From the NCBI RefSeq assembly GCF_010731895.1, contig NZ_AP022596.1, positions 5,084,001 to 5,148,000 on the forward strand: 64,000 nt of DNA, written 5' to 3'. A program made the translations under genes and the position numbers. A model generated the notes under the pieces. That model was not told the DNA's origin. It ran no database searches and saw nothing but the letters and a program-made list of their open reading frames with translations. Shown here one piece after another: positions 29,764 through 37,822 of this stretch (position 1 is its first letter; each line of letters starts with the position of its first letter). Source of the stretch: Mycolicibacterium helvum (GTDB lineage: Bacteria > Actinomycetota > Actinomycetes > Mycobacteriales > Mycobacteriaceae).

Positions 29764-31181
29764 CCGGACCGGTAGTCATCGGCGTCGATCTCGGCACCTC
29801 GGCAATCAAGATCGTCGCGGTCGGCCGCGACGGCGATGTCGTCGCGACAGCCCGGTGCGGGTATCCGACACGCCGGCCCGAACCCGAAGCAGCCGAACAG
29901 GATACGCAGCACTGGTGGGAGGCGCTCGGCACCGCCGGTGACGCGATCGCCGGTATGGTGGCGCCCCAGCGATGGCGCGCGATCGGACTGAGTGCGATGC
30001 TGCCGACCCTGGTGGAGCTGGACGCGGCGGGCAAGGCGGTGGGATCGGCGATCACCTGGGAGGACGCCAGGGCTGAGCCGCAGGCCGATGCGCTGCGCGC
30101 CACGATCGGCGACGACGTGCTGTATCAGATCACCGGCCAACGCGTCGACGGCCGGTACCTGGCGCCGATGCATGCGCGGCTGCGTGGGCTGGGCCGCACC
30201 GGCGCAATCGTCGCGGGGGCCAAGGACGTGCTGTTCCACCAGCTGACCGGACACTTGCTCACCGATCCCAGCACTGCTGCCGGCAGTGCCGTCTTCGACC
30301 TCGAGCAGGGCTGCTGGAGTGCCGAACTAGTCGCGGCGTCAGGCGGTTTCGAGGTACCCGAGGTGGCCGATGCCGCCACGGCGCTACCGCTGGTGTCGTC
30401 GTGGCGGCAGCGCTGGGGGGTGGCCGGCGACCTGCCCGTGGTACTCGGGGCGGCGGATTCGGTGCTCGGCGCACTAGGGGTTGGCGCGGTCGCCCACGGT
30501 GACGTCGGGGTCATCGCCGGAACCAGCGCGGTGGTGCTGGGCATTTCCGACCGGCCGGTCCGCGACCCGGCCAGGCGGTACTTGGTAACCCCGCTGGCCG
30601 GATCCGGGTGGGGGCTCGAAATGGATCTACTGGCAATGGGCTCGGCATTCGACGCAGTCGCCGCCCTGTTCGGCCTTGGCGGTCCGGCGGACCTACTCGA
30701 GCTGGCCGGCGCCGTCCCAGTTGAGGAGGCGCCGCTGTTTCTGCCGTACCTGTCACCGGGGGAGCAGGGGGCGCTGTGGGATCCGGGTCTGACCGGCACC
30801 CTGCAGGGTCTCCGGCTCGGGATGGGAGTCGGTCACATCGGCCGGGGGTTGCTGACCGGGATCGTGGTCGAACTGCGCCGCTGTATCGATGTGTTGGCCA
30901 TGACGACAGGCCGGTCGGGTCCGGTACGGCTCGGCGGCGGCAGCGCGGTCAGCCCGCTGATGTGGCAGGACATCGCCGACGCGACGGGCCGTGAGGTGTG
31001 GGTGGACCCGGTAGTGACTGATCATTCGACAGTGGGTGCGGCGTTGTTCGCCGCCGCTGCCACCGGCGACCCGATCGTGCGCGACGATGCGCCGCGGATC
31101 ATCGAGCCGCGCGCCGAGCGGTACGCCTGGTGGACGGATTGCCTTGTGCGCCATGACGACGCGCGGCTCGGACGGAGGTAG
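29760..31181 (+). CDS. FGGY-family carbohydrate kinase
   Basis: A 473-residue ATP-dependent sugar or polyol kinase. The N-terminal phosphate loop GVDLGTSAIKIV is at residues 6-17. WEDARAE resembles the sugar-contacting motif of xylulokinases, GAADSVLGALGVGA marks the second domain, and GGGSAVSPLMWQDIADATGR is the FGGY adenine-site signature. The GTG start at 29760 overlaps the aminotransferase stop; earlier in-frame codons are inside that gene. The family phosphorylates xylulose, glycerol, ribulose, erythritol and others; the exact sugar cannot be read. Its product may feed the NagB-type deaminase that follows 4 bp later. Confidence 0.9.
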   Translation: MTGPVVIGVDLGTSAIKIVAVGRDGDVVATARCGYPTRRPEPEAAEQDTQHWWEALGTAGDAIAGMVAPQRWRAIGLSAMLPTLVELDAAGKAVGSAITWEDARAEPQADALRATIGDDVLYQITGQRVDGRYLAPMHARLRGLGRTGAIVAGAKDVLFHQLTGHLLTDPSTAAGSAVFDLEQGCWSAELVAASGGFEVPEVADAATALPLVSSWRQRWGVAGDLPVVLGAADSVLGALGVGAVAHGDVGVIAGTSAVVLGISDRPVRDPARRYLVTPLAGSGWGLEMDLLAMGSAFDAVAALFGLGGPADLLELAGAVPVEEAPLFLPYLSPGEQGALWDPGLTGTLQGLRLGMGVGHIGRGLLTGIVVELRRCIDVLAMTTGRSGPVRLGGGSAVSPLMWQDIADATGREVWVDPVVTDHSTVGAALFAAAATGDPIVRDDAPRIIEPRAERYAWWTDCLVRHDDARLGRR

Positions 31182-31185
31182 GGCG

Positions 31186-31911
31186 ATGAAGGTGAGGGTT
31201 GTTGACGACGAGATGTTCGCCACCACCGCCGCCACCGCGTTGCTGGTGAATCTGCCGCCGGACAGACCCCGGCTCGGGGTCGCAACCGGCGGTACGCCGA
31301 TGCGCCTGTACGACGAGCTGGCCCGGCGCAGTAGCCGCGGGGAGATCGATCTGTCGGGCGCCGTCGTAATCGCCCTGGATGAGTACCTTGGGCTGGCCGA
31401 CGGTGACCCGCACAGCTATGCCACCTATGTGGATGAGCACATCGCCGGCCCGCTTGGTATTCCGGCCGCCAACGTCCATGTACCCCAAGGCTATGGTGAC
31501 GATCCGGCGCCCGGGGCGGCGGAATTCGAGGACCGTATCGCCGAAGTCGGCGGTGTCGATGTCCAGATCGTCGGTATCGGCTCCAACGGTCACCTGGCCT
31601 TCAACGAGCCAGGCTCGGCACTCGACTCGCTGACCCGCGTGGTGGAGTTGTCCGAACAGACCCGGAACGACAATGCGCGGTTCTTCGGTGGCCGGGTCGA
31701 TGCCGTCCCTCGGCGGGCGATCACCCAGGGATTGGCGACGATCTGCCGCGCCCGCTCGATCCTGCTGTTGGCTGCCGGCCAGACGAAGGCCGCCGCGCTG
31801 GCCGCCGCGCTGCGGGGACCGGTCGGCAGCGATGTTCCGGCCTCCGTCTTGCAGCGACATGGCGACGTGACGGTGATTGCGGATCGGGCGGCGTGGAGCA
31901 GGATGTCCTGA
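31186..31911 (+). CDS. Glucosamine-6-phosphate deaminase-like protein (NagB family)
   Basis: A 241-residue sugar isomerase/deaminase. The catalytic Asp is in ALDEYLGL (Asp65) and the ring-opening His and Glu are in GIGSNGHLAFNEPGS (His136, Glu141). N-terminal ATGGTP binds phosphate. NagB converts glucosamine-6-phosphate to fructose-6-phosphate and ammonia. The start has GGAGG upstream; a longer in-frame reading starts inside the kinase gene and is rejected. No N-acetylglucosamine-6-phosphate deacetylase (nagA) is nearby, so a free amino sugar or a different amino-phosphosugar is more likely than GlcNAc. Overlaps the next gene by one base. Confidence 0.88.
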   Translation: MKVRVVDDEMFATTAATALLVNLPPDRPRLGVATGGTPMRLYDELARRSSRGEIDLSGAVVIALDEYLGLADGDPHSYATYVDEHIAGPLGIPAANVHVPQGYGDDPAPGAAEFEDRIAEVGGVDVQIVGIGSNGHLAFNEPGSALDSLTRVVELSEQTRNDNARFFGGRVDAVPRRAITQGLATICRARSILLLAAGQTKAAALAAALRGPVGSDVPASVLQRHGDVTVIADRAAWSRMS

Positions 31912-33173
31912 TGAGTGATTCCCAGGTGTTGGGCTTGTTCCCGCCCGGTTCAGTTGTCGATCACGGCATGCTGAGCGTCGGTGGCTGCCGACTGGACGAC
32001 ATCGCGGCCGAGTTCGGCACTCCGGTCATGGTGGTCGCCGAGGACGCGGTGCGTCAGCGGGCCAGGGATTATCTGGCGGCGTTCCGCAGCCGCTGGGCTC
32101 GCGCCGATGTGGCGTTCGCGTCAAAAGCGTTCCCGTGTACTACGATTCAACGTCTGGCTAGCGAGGAGGGGCTGCTGCTCGACGTCGCGGGCGGGGGCGA
32201 GATCATCACCGCGCTGGCGGCGGGCGCTGACCCGGCCCGGATGTTGTTGCACGGTAACGCCAAGACCGACGAGGAACTCGAACTGGCCGTCGCCAAGGGC
32301 GTCGGTCTGATCGTCGTCGACAACTTCGACGACATCGACCGGCTGGAGCGCATCGTCGAACCGGGCCACCGGCAGGCCTGCCTGGTGCGGGTGGTGCCCG
32401 GTATCGAGGCCGATACCCACGCGGCCGTCGCGACCGGGCATGCCGGCTCGAAGTTCGGTCTGCTGCCCGAGGACGCACGCGTGGCGATCGACCGGATCCG
32501 CCGCAGCAGGGTGTTGCGCTGCGACGGCGTGCATACCCACGTCGGCTCCCAGCTGCTCGATGCCGAGCAGCTGGCCGCCGCCGTGGCTCCGGTCGCCGCG
32601 CTCGGCAGCTTCGACGTCTACGACTTCGGCGGTGGGCTCGGTGTCCGCTATACGTATGCCGATCAGCCACCTGAGGTGGACGTCTACGCCCAGACCATGA
32701 TTGACAAGGCTCGCGGGCTGGTCCCCGCCGATGCCCGCATCATCGTTGAACCGGGCCGGTCGATGACCGCCACCGCGGCGTGCACGGTCTACCGGGTCAC
32801 CACCGTCAAGCGCGGCAAGGTCATCCATGTCGCGGTCGACGGCGGGATGGGGGACAACCTCGAGGTGTCGCTATACGGGCAGCGGTTCGAGGCCACGCTC
32901 GTCGACCGGCTCGGCGGCGGCGAGAGCGTCACAGTGGTGGGCCGGCACTGCGAGTCCGGCGATCAGCTGATCGACGTTGTGCCCCTTGATAATCCAGCCG
33001 TCGGCGACCTGCTGGCGGTGCCCGTCACCGGGGCGTATTGCTACACGATGTCCAACCAGTACAACGGCGCGCGCCGCATCCCGGTGGTGTTCGCCACGGG
33101 CGGCGATGCCCGCCTCGTCGTGCGTCGGGACACCTGGGCCGACCTACTGGCGCGTGACGTGGAGCTACCGTGA
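31911..33173 (+). CDS. Fold-type III PLP decarboxylase, diaminopimelate decarboxylase-like
   Basis: A 420-residue paralogue of LysA. The Schiff-base lysine is Lys72 in FASKAF (YAxKAN in canonical LysA). Other landmarks are [19 protein letters not shown], the phosphate-binding EPGRS loop, VDGGMGDN, and CESGDQL with the dimer-interface Cys. This points to a decarboxylase of DAP, or of a D-configured or related diamino acid, rather than an alanine racemase. Mycobacterial lysine synthesis normally uses a lysA elsewhere, so this copy is probably catabolic. Last gene of the plus-strand operon; its end overlaps the convergent P55 gene by 9 bp. Confidence 0.85.
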   Translation: MSDSQVLGLFPPGSVVDHGMLSVGGCRLDDIAAEFGTPVMVVAEDAVRQRARDYLAAFRSRWARADVAFASKAFPCTTIQRLASEEGLLLDVAGGGEIITALAAGADPARMLLHGNAKTDEELELAVAKGVGLIVVDNFDDIDRLERIVEPGHRQACLVRVVPGIEADTHAAVATGHAGSKFGLLPEDARVAIDRIRRSRVLRCDGVHTHVGSQLLDAEQLAAAVAPVAALGSFDVYDFGGGLGVRYTYADQPPEVDVYAQTMIDKARGLVPADARIIVEPGRSMTATAACTVYRVTTVKRGKVIHVAVDGGMGDNLEVSLYGQRFEATLVDRLGGGESVTVVGRHCESGDQLIDVVPLDNPAVGDLLAVPVTGAYCYTMSNQYNGARRIPVVFATGGDARLVVRRDTWADLLARDVELP

Positions 33174-34730
33174 GGCCGGCAGCGTAGCTTCAGCTTTGGC
33201 GTCGTCGGCGTGTATCTGCTTGCTGCCGATGAACAGTGCCAGCGCGGCACCCACCAGGCACACGATGACCGTGATGAAGAAGATCGAGCCGTACTGCATG
33301 GCGAACGCGGTGCGATAGCGCTCGGCCTCGCCGGCGAGTTTGGCGGCCAAGCTGTTGCCGCCCGGGCTGGGCAAGGTGGCCAGGATCTGGTTGAACCGGT
33401 ACAAGCCCCATGCGCTCAGCGCCGCGACACCGATGAGCATGCCCGTCATCCGGGCCACCACGACCAGTGATGACGCGATGCCGTGCTGGGCTGCCGGCAC
33501 CACGCGCAGCGCGGCCGAGGTGAGCGGACCGATCACCAGCCCGAGCCCGAGGCCGGCCAGCGCCAGATCCGTGTCGATCACCGGCAGCGACACGAAGCCC
33601 AGATCGTGGTGCGCGCTGGCCACATTGGTTCCCCAGTGCGACACCAGCCAGTAGGCGCCCGCGGAGATCAGCATGCCGGTCACCGCGACGATCCGGTCGC
33701 CAATCCGGGTGGCGACCCAGCCGCCGATCAGCGCGCCGATCGGCAGCGCGATCAGGAAGTGCAGCAGCAGGAAGGCTGCCTGGGTCTGGTCCTTGCCCAA
33801 CACGCCCTGACCGAACAACTCGACATTGACCAGGGTGACCATCAGTGCGGCGCCTGCGCACAGCGAGGTGCCCAGTGCGGCCAGAAAGGGGACGAACCGG
33901 ACGCCGGCCGGTTCGATCAGCCGGGTGCGGGCAAAGCGCTCCCACACCGCGAATGCGATCGCCGCGACGATCGCCCCGCCGACCAGGACCAGGCCGTGCG
34001 GCGGCAGGAGCTGCTTGCCGTCGGGGGACGGGTTGTACAGGCCGATGACGGCCAGGCCCAACGCGATCGCGAGCAGGATGCCGCCGATCAGATCGACCTT
34101 CTCGGGGTTAGCGGTGCGGTCGTGGCCAGGCAGGCTGAAATGGATCAGAACCATCGCGATCACGGTCAGCGGCAAGTTGATCCAGAACACGTCTTGCCAC
34201 TTGCCCAGCAGTAGCACCACGCCGATGCCGTACAGCGGACCGAGCACGCTGCCCAGCTCCTGGGCGGCGCCGATGCCGCCGAGCACCGTGGCCCGGCTGC
34301 GGGCCGCCCAGAGGTCAGCGGCCAGCGCCAGCGTGACAGGCAGCAGGGCACCGCTGGCCACACCCTGGATCAGCCGGCCGATGACCAGCATGGTCAGGTC
34401 GGTGGACAGTGCCGTCACCACCGAGCCCACCGCGAAGGTGACCAGGGACAGCTGCAGCACGAGTTTGCGGCCGAAGCGGTCGGACAATCGGCCCAGCAGC
34501 GGCATGGCCGCGATGTAGCCCAGCAAGTACCAGGTGATGATGGGGGTGACCTGCTGGAGCTTGTTCACCGGGATGCCGACGGTCGACATGATGTCGACCA
34601 TGATCGTGACGACGACATAGGTGTCGAGCGCGCCGAGCAGAACCGCCAGGCTGCCCGCGCCGATCGCGATCCGGCGGCTGCGGCCGGAGGTCTGTGCCCG
34701 GTGGGCGGCGGTGTCCAGAGACTCAGCCAT
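33165..34730 (-). CDS. MFS efflux protein P55 (Rv1410c-like)
   Basis: A 521-residue major-facilitator drug:H+ antiporter-type membrane protein with about 14 helices. The MFS motif A-like [10 protein letters not shown] is in the first cytoplasmic loop, and [12 protein letters not shown] is the usual DHA2 helix-1 start. Together with LprG it forms the conserved mycobacterial lprG-p55 operon, which in M. tuberculosis moves triacylglycerides to the cell envelope and affects drug tolerance. The start is 11 bp after the lprG stop. Its convergent partner in other mycobacteria is ribD, here displaced by the island. Confidence 0.93.
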   Translation of the reverse strand: MAESLDTAAHRAQTSGRSRRIAIGAGSLAVLLGALDTYVVVTIMVDIMSTVGIPVNKLQQVTPIITWYLLGYIAAMPLLGRLSDRFGRKLVLQLSLVTFAVGSVVTALSTDLTMLVIGRLIQGVASGALLPVTLALAADLWAARSRATVLGGIGAAQELGSVLGPLYGIGVVLLLGKWQDVFWINLPLTVIAMVLIHFSLPGHDRTANPEKVDLIGGILLAIALGLAVIGLYNPSPDGKQLLPPHGLVLVGGAIVAAIAFAVWERFARTRLIEPAGVRFVPFLAALGTSLCAGAALMVTLVNVELFGQGVLGKDQTQAAFLLLHFLIALPIGALIGGWVATRIGDRIVAVTGMLISAGAYWLVSHWGTNVASAHHDLGFVSLPVIDTDLALAGLGLGLVIGPLTSAALRVVPAAQHGIASSLVVVARMTGMLIGVAALSAWGLYRFNQILATLPSPGGNSLAAKLAGEAERYRTAFAMQYGSIFFITVIVCLVGAALALFIGSKQIHADDAKAEATLPASR

Positions 34731-34741
34731 GACTCAGGCCG

Positions 34742-35440
34742 TCAGACGGCGGGCTTGGTGACGGTGACGGGCTTGTCCCACTCCGACAGCGTGATCTGAA
34801 TGCTGCCGCCGTTGCCTGTGTCGGCCTTGGCCTGCACCAGCTGATGGGGGTCGGCCTTCTGGATCCAGACGGTGGCGGGCAGCGGGGTGGTCGCCTTGAG
34901 CGGGATCAGTTTGTTCATGGCGTCGGCGCTGACCTTGCCGGAGATCCGCACCGTGTCAACACCATTGATGGTCTCGCTGGCCTCCGACTTGGCGTCGGTG
35001 ATGCTGGCCAGCCAGTTACCCAGACCGTTGTCGGGGTTGAGGACCACCGACGGGTCGTAGATGTCCTTGGCTGGGCCCATGTCCAGCCAGTTGTTGGGGG
35101 TCAACGCGGCATACAGGGTGCCGTCCTGGACCACCAGCTGGATGTCGACATCCGAGCCGCCCATCGAGATCGTGGAGTTTCCGGCCACCGCGACGGTCGG
35201 GATGTTGGTCAGGTCGCCGGTGAGCTTCTTGACGGGCAGGCCCTCGATCTTGCCGTTCACGGCGATGTCGAGGTGGGCACTCTTGAGGCCCTTGGTGACT
35301 GCGATGGACTGCTGCAGCAGTCCGGCGGCATCCGGTAGCGGCTCAGAGGGCTTCGAGGATGACGAGCAGCCCGCGACGAACAGGGCTGCTGTGGCGAAGA
35401 GGGCGACAAGGACGGCAAACATTCGGCGGCACGTCGGCAT
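34742..35440 (-). CDS. lprG: Lipoprotein LprG
   Basis: A 232-residue lipid-binding lipoprotein. The signal peptide (residues 7-23) ends in the lipobox VAGC. The mature protein begins [20 protein letters not shown] and has the LprG fold with a large hydrophobic pocket that carries triacylated lipids across the periplasm. The ATG at 35440 is preceded by a TACGAT -10 box exactly six nt upstream, which favours this start over an in-frame codon 24 residues earlier (35512). First gene of the operon with P55; divergent from ribE across 130 bp. Confidence 0.93.
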   Translation of the reverse strand: MPTCRRMFAVLVALFATAALFVAGCSSSSKPSEPLPDAAGLLQQSIAVTKGLKSAHLDIAVNGKIEGLPVKKLTGDLTNIPTVAVAGNSTISMGGSDVDIQLVVQDGTLYAALTPNNWLDMGPAKDIYDPSVVLNPDNGLGNWLASITDAKSEASETINGVDTVRISGKVSADAMNKLIPLKATTPLPATVWIQKADPHQLVQAKADTGNGGSIQITLSEWDKPVTVTKPAV

Positions 35441-35446
35441 AGGTGC

Positions 35447-35452
35447 ATCGTA
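35447..35452 (-). promoter_or_regulatory. -10 box for lprG (leaderless)
   Basis: TACGAT on the minus strand, six nt before the ATG at 35440. Confidence 0.45.
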
Positions 35453-35558
35453 GAGGGTCAGCCCGACCAACTTTGTCCTACCACGGCGGGTGGGACCCGA
35501 CAAATGCGACATGACCTGCGTTTTTAGTGGGGCTAAGTGAGTGTCGTCGGGGCCGGAC

Positions 35559-35564
35559 TAGATT
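35559..35564 (+). promoter_or_regulatory. -10 box for ribE (leaderless)
   Basis: TAGATT followed by six nt and the GTG at 35571. No Shine-Dalgarno and no FMN-riboswitch-like sequence is seen in the 130-bp gap. Confidence 0.45.
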
Positions 35565-35570
35565 AAGTGC

Positions 35571-36167
35571 GTGTTCACTGGAATCGTCGAGGAGCTGGGC
35601 GAGGTGGTCGGCAAGGATGAACTGGCCGACGCCGCCCGATTCGTGATCAGCGGGCCCGTCGTCACCACCGACGCCCGGCATGGCGATTCGATCGCGGTCA
35701 ACGGCGTATGCCTGACCGTGGTCGACGTGCTGCCCGACGGGCAGTTCAGTGCCGACGTGATGGCCGAGACGCTCAACCGGTCCAGCCTGGCGGCTGTCGG
35801 GGTCGGTAGCGCGGTGAACCTGGAGCGGGCCGCTGCGGTCAACAGTCGACTCGGCGGCCACATCGTGCAGGGCCACGTCGACGGCACTGGTCGGGTGGTG
35901 TCCCGGACGCCGTCCGAGCACTGGGAAGTCGTGCGAGTCTCGCTGCCGCCCGAGCTGTCGCGTTACGTCGTGGAGAAGGGCTCGATTACCGTCGACGGGA
36001 TTTCGCTGACGGTCTCCGGCCTGGGTGACGACTGGTTTGAGGTGTCGTTGATTCCGACGACGTTGGCGCTGACCACGCTGGGTCGCGCCGCCGTCGGGAC
36101 GCCGGTGAATCTTGAGGTGGATGTCATCGCGAAATACGTGGAACGGCTTCTGCAGCAGAGAACCTAG
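35571..36167 (+). CDS. ribE: Riboflavin synthase, alpha chain
   Basis: Joins two lumazine molecules to give riboflavin, the last step of the pathway. The 198-residue protein consists of two lumazine-binding repeats: FTGIVEELGEV at residues 2-12, and the second repeat starting near residue 98 with GHIVQGHVDGTG. Conserved CLTV and VDGISLTV motifs are in the two halves. GTG start with a leaderless -10. In mycobacteria ribA2 (ribBA) and ribH usually lie two genes downstream; here a ~14.8-kb block intervenes. (Named ribC in some mycobacterial annotations.). Confidence 0.95.
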   Translation: MFTGIVEELGEVVGKDELADAARFVISGPVVTTDARHGDSIAVNGVCLTVVDVLPDGQFSADVMAETLNRSSLAAVGVGSAVNLERAAAVNSRLGGHIVQGHVDGTGRVVSRTPSEHWEVVRVSLPPELSRYVVEKGSITVDGISLTVSGLGDDWFEVSLIPTTLALTTLGRAAVGTPVNLEVDVIAKYVERLLQQRT

Positions 36168-36689
36168 CTGAACTGCATTTTTGTGTGTCGAGTCGAAGAT
36201 GAGCGACACGCACAGTGCTGTATGTCCAAACAATTGCGTGGCGTCCAACACGCCGGCCGACCTGCTTCCGTTGTGGCAGCTCATCTCCGTGCCGAGCGGA
36301 AATCGCCTTAACGAATCGGATGCCGTTGTCCGGAAGACGGCGATCCCTCGTAGGCACCTGCCTGAGTGGTACGGCGCTGTGATCGCCTACCCAAGGGGTG
36401 GGCAGAGCAAGGTTCAGCTGTGATTGACAGCGGCATACTCGAGCACCTTGGTAACCCTCGCCGACATGCTTGACCTGTACGTAGTGAAGCAGTAGAGGAC
36501 CCAGTTGCCACAGTCCTACGTGTGCAAGTCAATAACAGCGAGGAAAACAAAGCGAGGAAAACAAAGAGCGGATCTGGCATCCGTTGATGACGAATTTCGT
36601 CTGGCCGTCCGCCGTCAACCTGTTGGCCGCGATCCCTTTCCGGGCGCTGGTAATGCTTGCGCTCACGCAGGGCAGCGGGGCAACGGGAT
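36168..36689. other. Gene-poor gap after ribE
   Basis: No convincing gene is seen. Open frames of up to about 80 codons (such as 36181-36423 on the plus strand) lack a ribosome-binding site and recognisable motifs, and the base composition is less GC-rich than in neighbouring genes. A perfect 14-bp tandem repeat lies within it. It may be decayed sequence at the edge of the inserted block. Confidence 0.5.
36538..36565. repeat. 14-bp perfect tandem repeat, two copies
   Basis: GCGAGGAAAACAAA occurs at 36538-36551 and again at 36552-36565. No function is apparent. Confidence 0.7.
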
Positions 36690-37103
36690 TCATCGGACTT
36701 TACGACCATTGGCATCGGGTATGGCTCCGGCGATCATCATGATTCCCTCGATGAATACCCAGATCCCCAAAGGTGCGAGGATCACCAGCCCTAGAAAGCA
36801 GAACACTGTGAGGAAGAGTCCGAGAAGGCCAAGCCCGAGCTGGATTCCTCCGATGGAGGTGTACCCGAGGTAAAAGCGGCCGAGGCCGAAGTAGCCAAGG
36901 AAGAGTTGCAGTAGTCCCGCAGCTAAGCCTGACTTGGCTGGCTCGTCTCCCGCGTAGGCGATCTGGTCGGTCCATCGGCTGCCGTCGAAGTAGCGTTTTC
37001 CGTTGCCCCCGCGGGGGTCGGCGTACCAGCCCGGGGCTGGCTTTGGCGGCGGCGGTGTTTCGCCGGAGCGCCAGCCATGTTTGCGGGAAACGAGACGTCG
37101 CAT
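36690..37103 (-). CDS. DUF2510/TM2-domain membrane protein
   Basis: A 137-codon frame encoding a short PAPGWYADPRGGNGKRYFDG motif (DUF2510, residues ~22-50) followed by two hydrophobic helices with GYFGLGRFYLGYTSIGGIQLG between them, the TM2 domain. It is a small inner-membrane protein of unknown function, frequent in actinobacteria. The ATG at 37103 has no ribosome-binding site, and the residues before the DUF2510 motif read poorly. A zinc-ribbon segment in another frame lies directly upstream, so the natural gene probably began there and carries a frameshift. Confidence 0.65.
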   Translation of the reverse strand: MRRLVSRKHGWRSGETPPPPKPAPGWYADPRGGNGKRYFDGSRWTDQIAYAGDEPAKSGLAAGLLQLFLGYFGLGRFYLGYTSIGGIQLGLGLLGLFLTVFCFLGLVILAPLGIWVFIEGIMMIAGAIPDANGRKVR

Positions 37104-37201
37104 ATGGCGCAGCGGATACGTGGCGCCGTGGAGTCAGCCGATATGTTGAGGTGCGCACCGCATGCTGGGCACGCAATCAAGCGTTTGGGTGCCGTCACCA
37201 C
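37085..37201 (-). pseudogene. Zinc-ribbon 5' part of the TM2 gene, out of frame
   Basis: From a GTG at 37201 (AGAGGGGCG upstream) the frame encodes a zinc ribbon: IACPACGAHL and IRCAICDVSFPA, two CxxC pairs as in short N-terminal zinc ribbons. After about 40 residues the frame turns into Arg/Pro-rich sequence, while the DUF2510/TM2 domain continues in a different frame. A shift of one frame near 37080-37095 would join zinc ribbon, DUF2510 and TM2 into one ~170-residue protein. Either a real mutation or a sequencing error. Confidence 0.5.
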
Positions 37202-37822
37202 CGCGCCCCTCTGACGGCAATGACTGGCTCACGGTCCCTCATTTGTCCCCCCCGGCGAATGAGCAATTCGGTGGCCCCCCTGTCTGTGCCGACCTGGGAG
37301 TGTAACGAGGCCACCCGATCATGTCCCCGCGATTGGGACGCCACCTACATTCCGATGTCGCGCCTGGGAGATCGCTTCGAAGGGACGGCAAAGGGAACGG
37401 AAACCCGCCCGCGTCGCGTGATACCGGGTGGTTCTCTGGCCGCGGCAGAGAGGGCGTCGACCAACCTGGGCCACAGCGCTCTGATCTGGCCTTTATCTAG
37501 GCGGGTCGAGCGCAGCGCTGACTGGGAGACAATCGCCAAATACGACGTGGAACGGTTGCTGGCCGATCGCGAGCGGTGACTCGCCCACGCTAATCGCTTG
37601 ATCAGTACGAGACGTTGCTGCATAGTGCTCGCTAAGCGAGTGCTCAGCACGATCTGTGATCCTCGGTGTGCCAGAAACGCCGCCGAATGCGCTGGTCGAT
37701 GTATTCGCAGAAATTTGGCTGAGACACGCTTCGGTAGAAGTCACAGCTAAATCCACGTTGCGGGCAGTCCGGATGAGCGGAGCGAACAGTGCGTTCATTG
37801 CAGTGCACAGCGAAGACCGGTC
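37202..37822. other. Non-coding stretch before giant gene 1
   Basis: No supported gene. Near 37532-37579 a 16-codon run resembles the ribE C-terminus (separate entry). About 37684-37775 resembles the leader of giant gene 3 (blocks CGCTGGTCG, GCTTCGGT and CGTTGCG in the same order). The promoter of giant gene 1 should lie here, but no clear -10/-35 pair was recognised. Confidence 0.5.
37532..37579 (+). pseudogene. Possible remnant of the ribE 3' end
   Basis: The frame reads IAKYDVERLLADRER then stop; the true ribE ends IAKYVERLLQQRT (36126-36167). At DNA level about 24 of 27 aligned bases agree, with one inserted GAC codon. The match is short, and GC-biased codon use raises the chance of coincidence, so this is tentative. 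Confidence 0.35.

Noticed and set aside
35441..35570. FMN riboswitch before ribE (and 50717-51000 before ribBA)
   Set aside because: The conserved RFN-element core sequences were looked for and not seen; ribE appears leaderless, leaving no room for one.
36181..36423. 80-codon frame after ribE
   Set aside because: No ribosome-binding site, no recognisable family and atypical composition; not supportable as a gene.
37043..37579. 178-codon plus-strand frame
   Set aside because: It runs antisense to the zinc-ribbon segment and through non-coding sequence; only its last ~16 codons (ribE-like) are notable.
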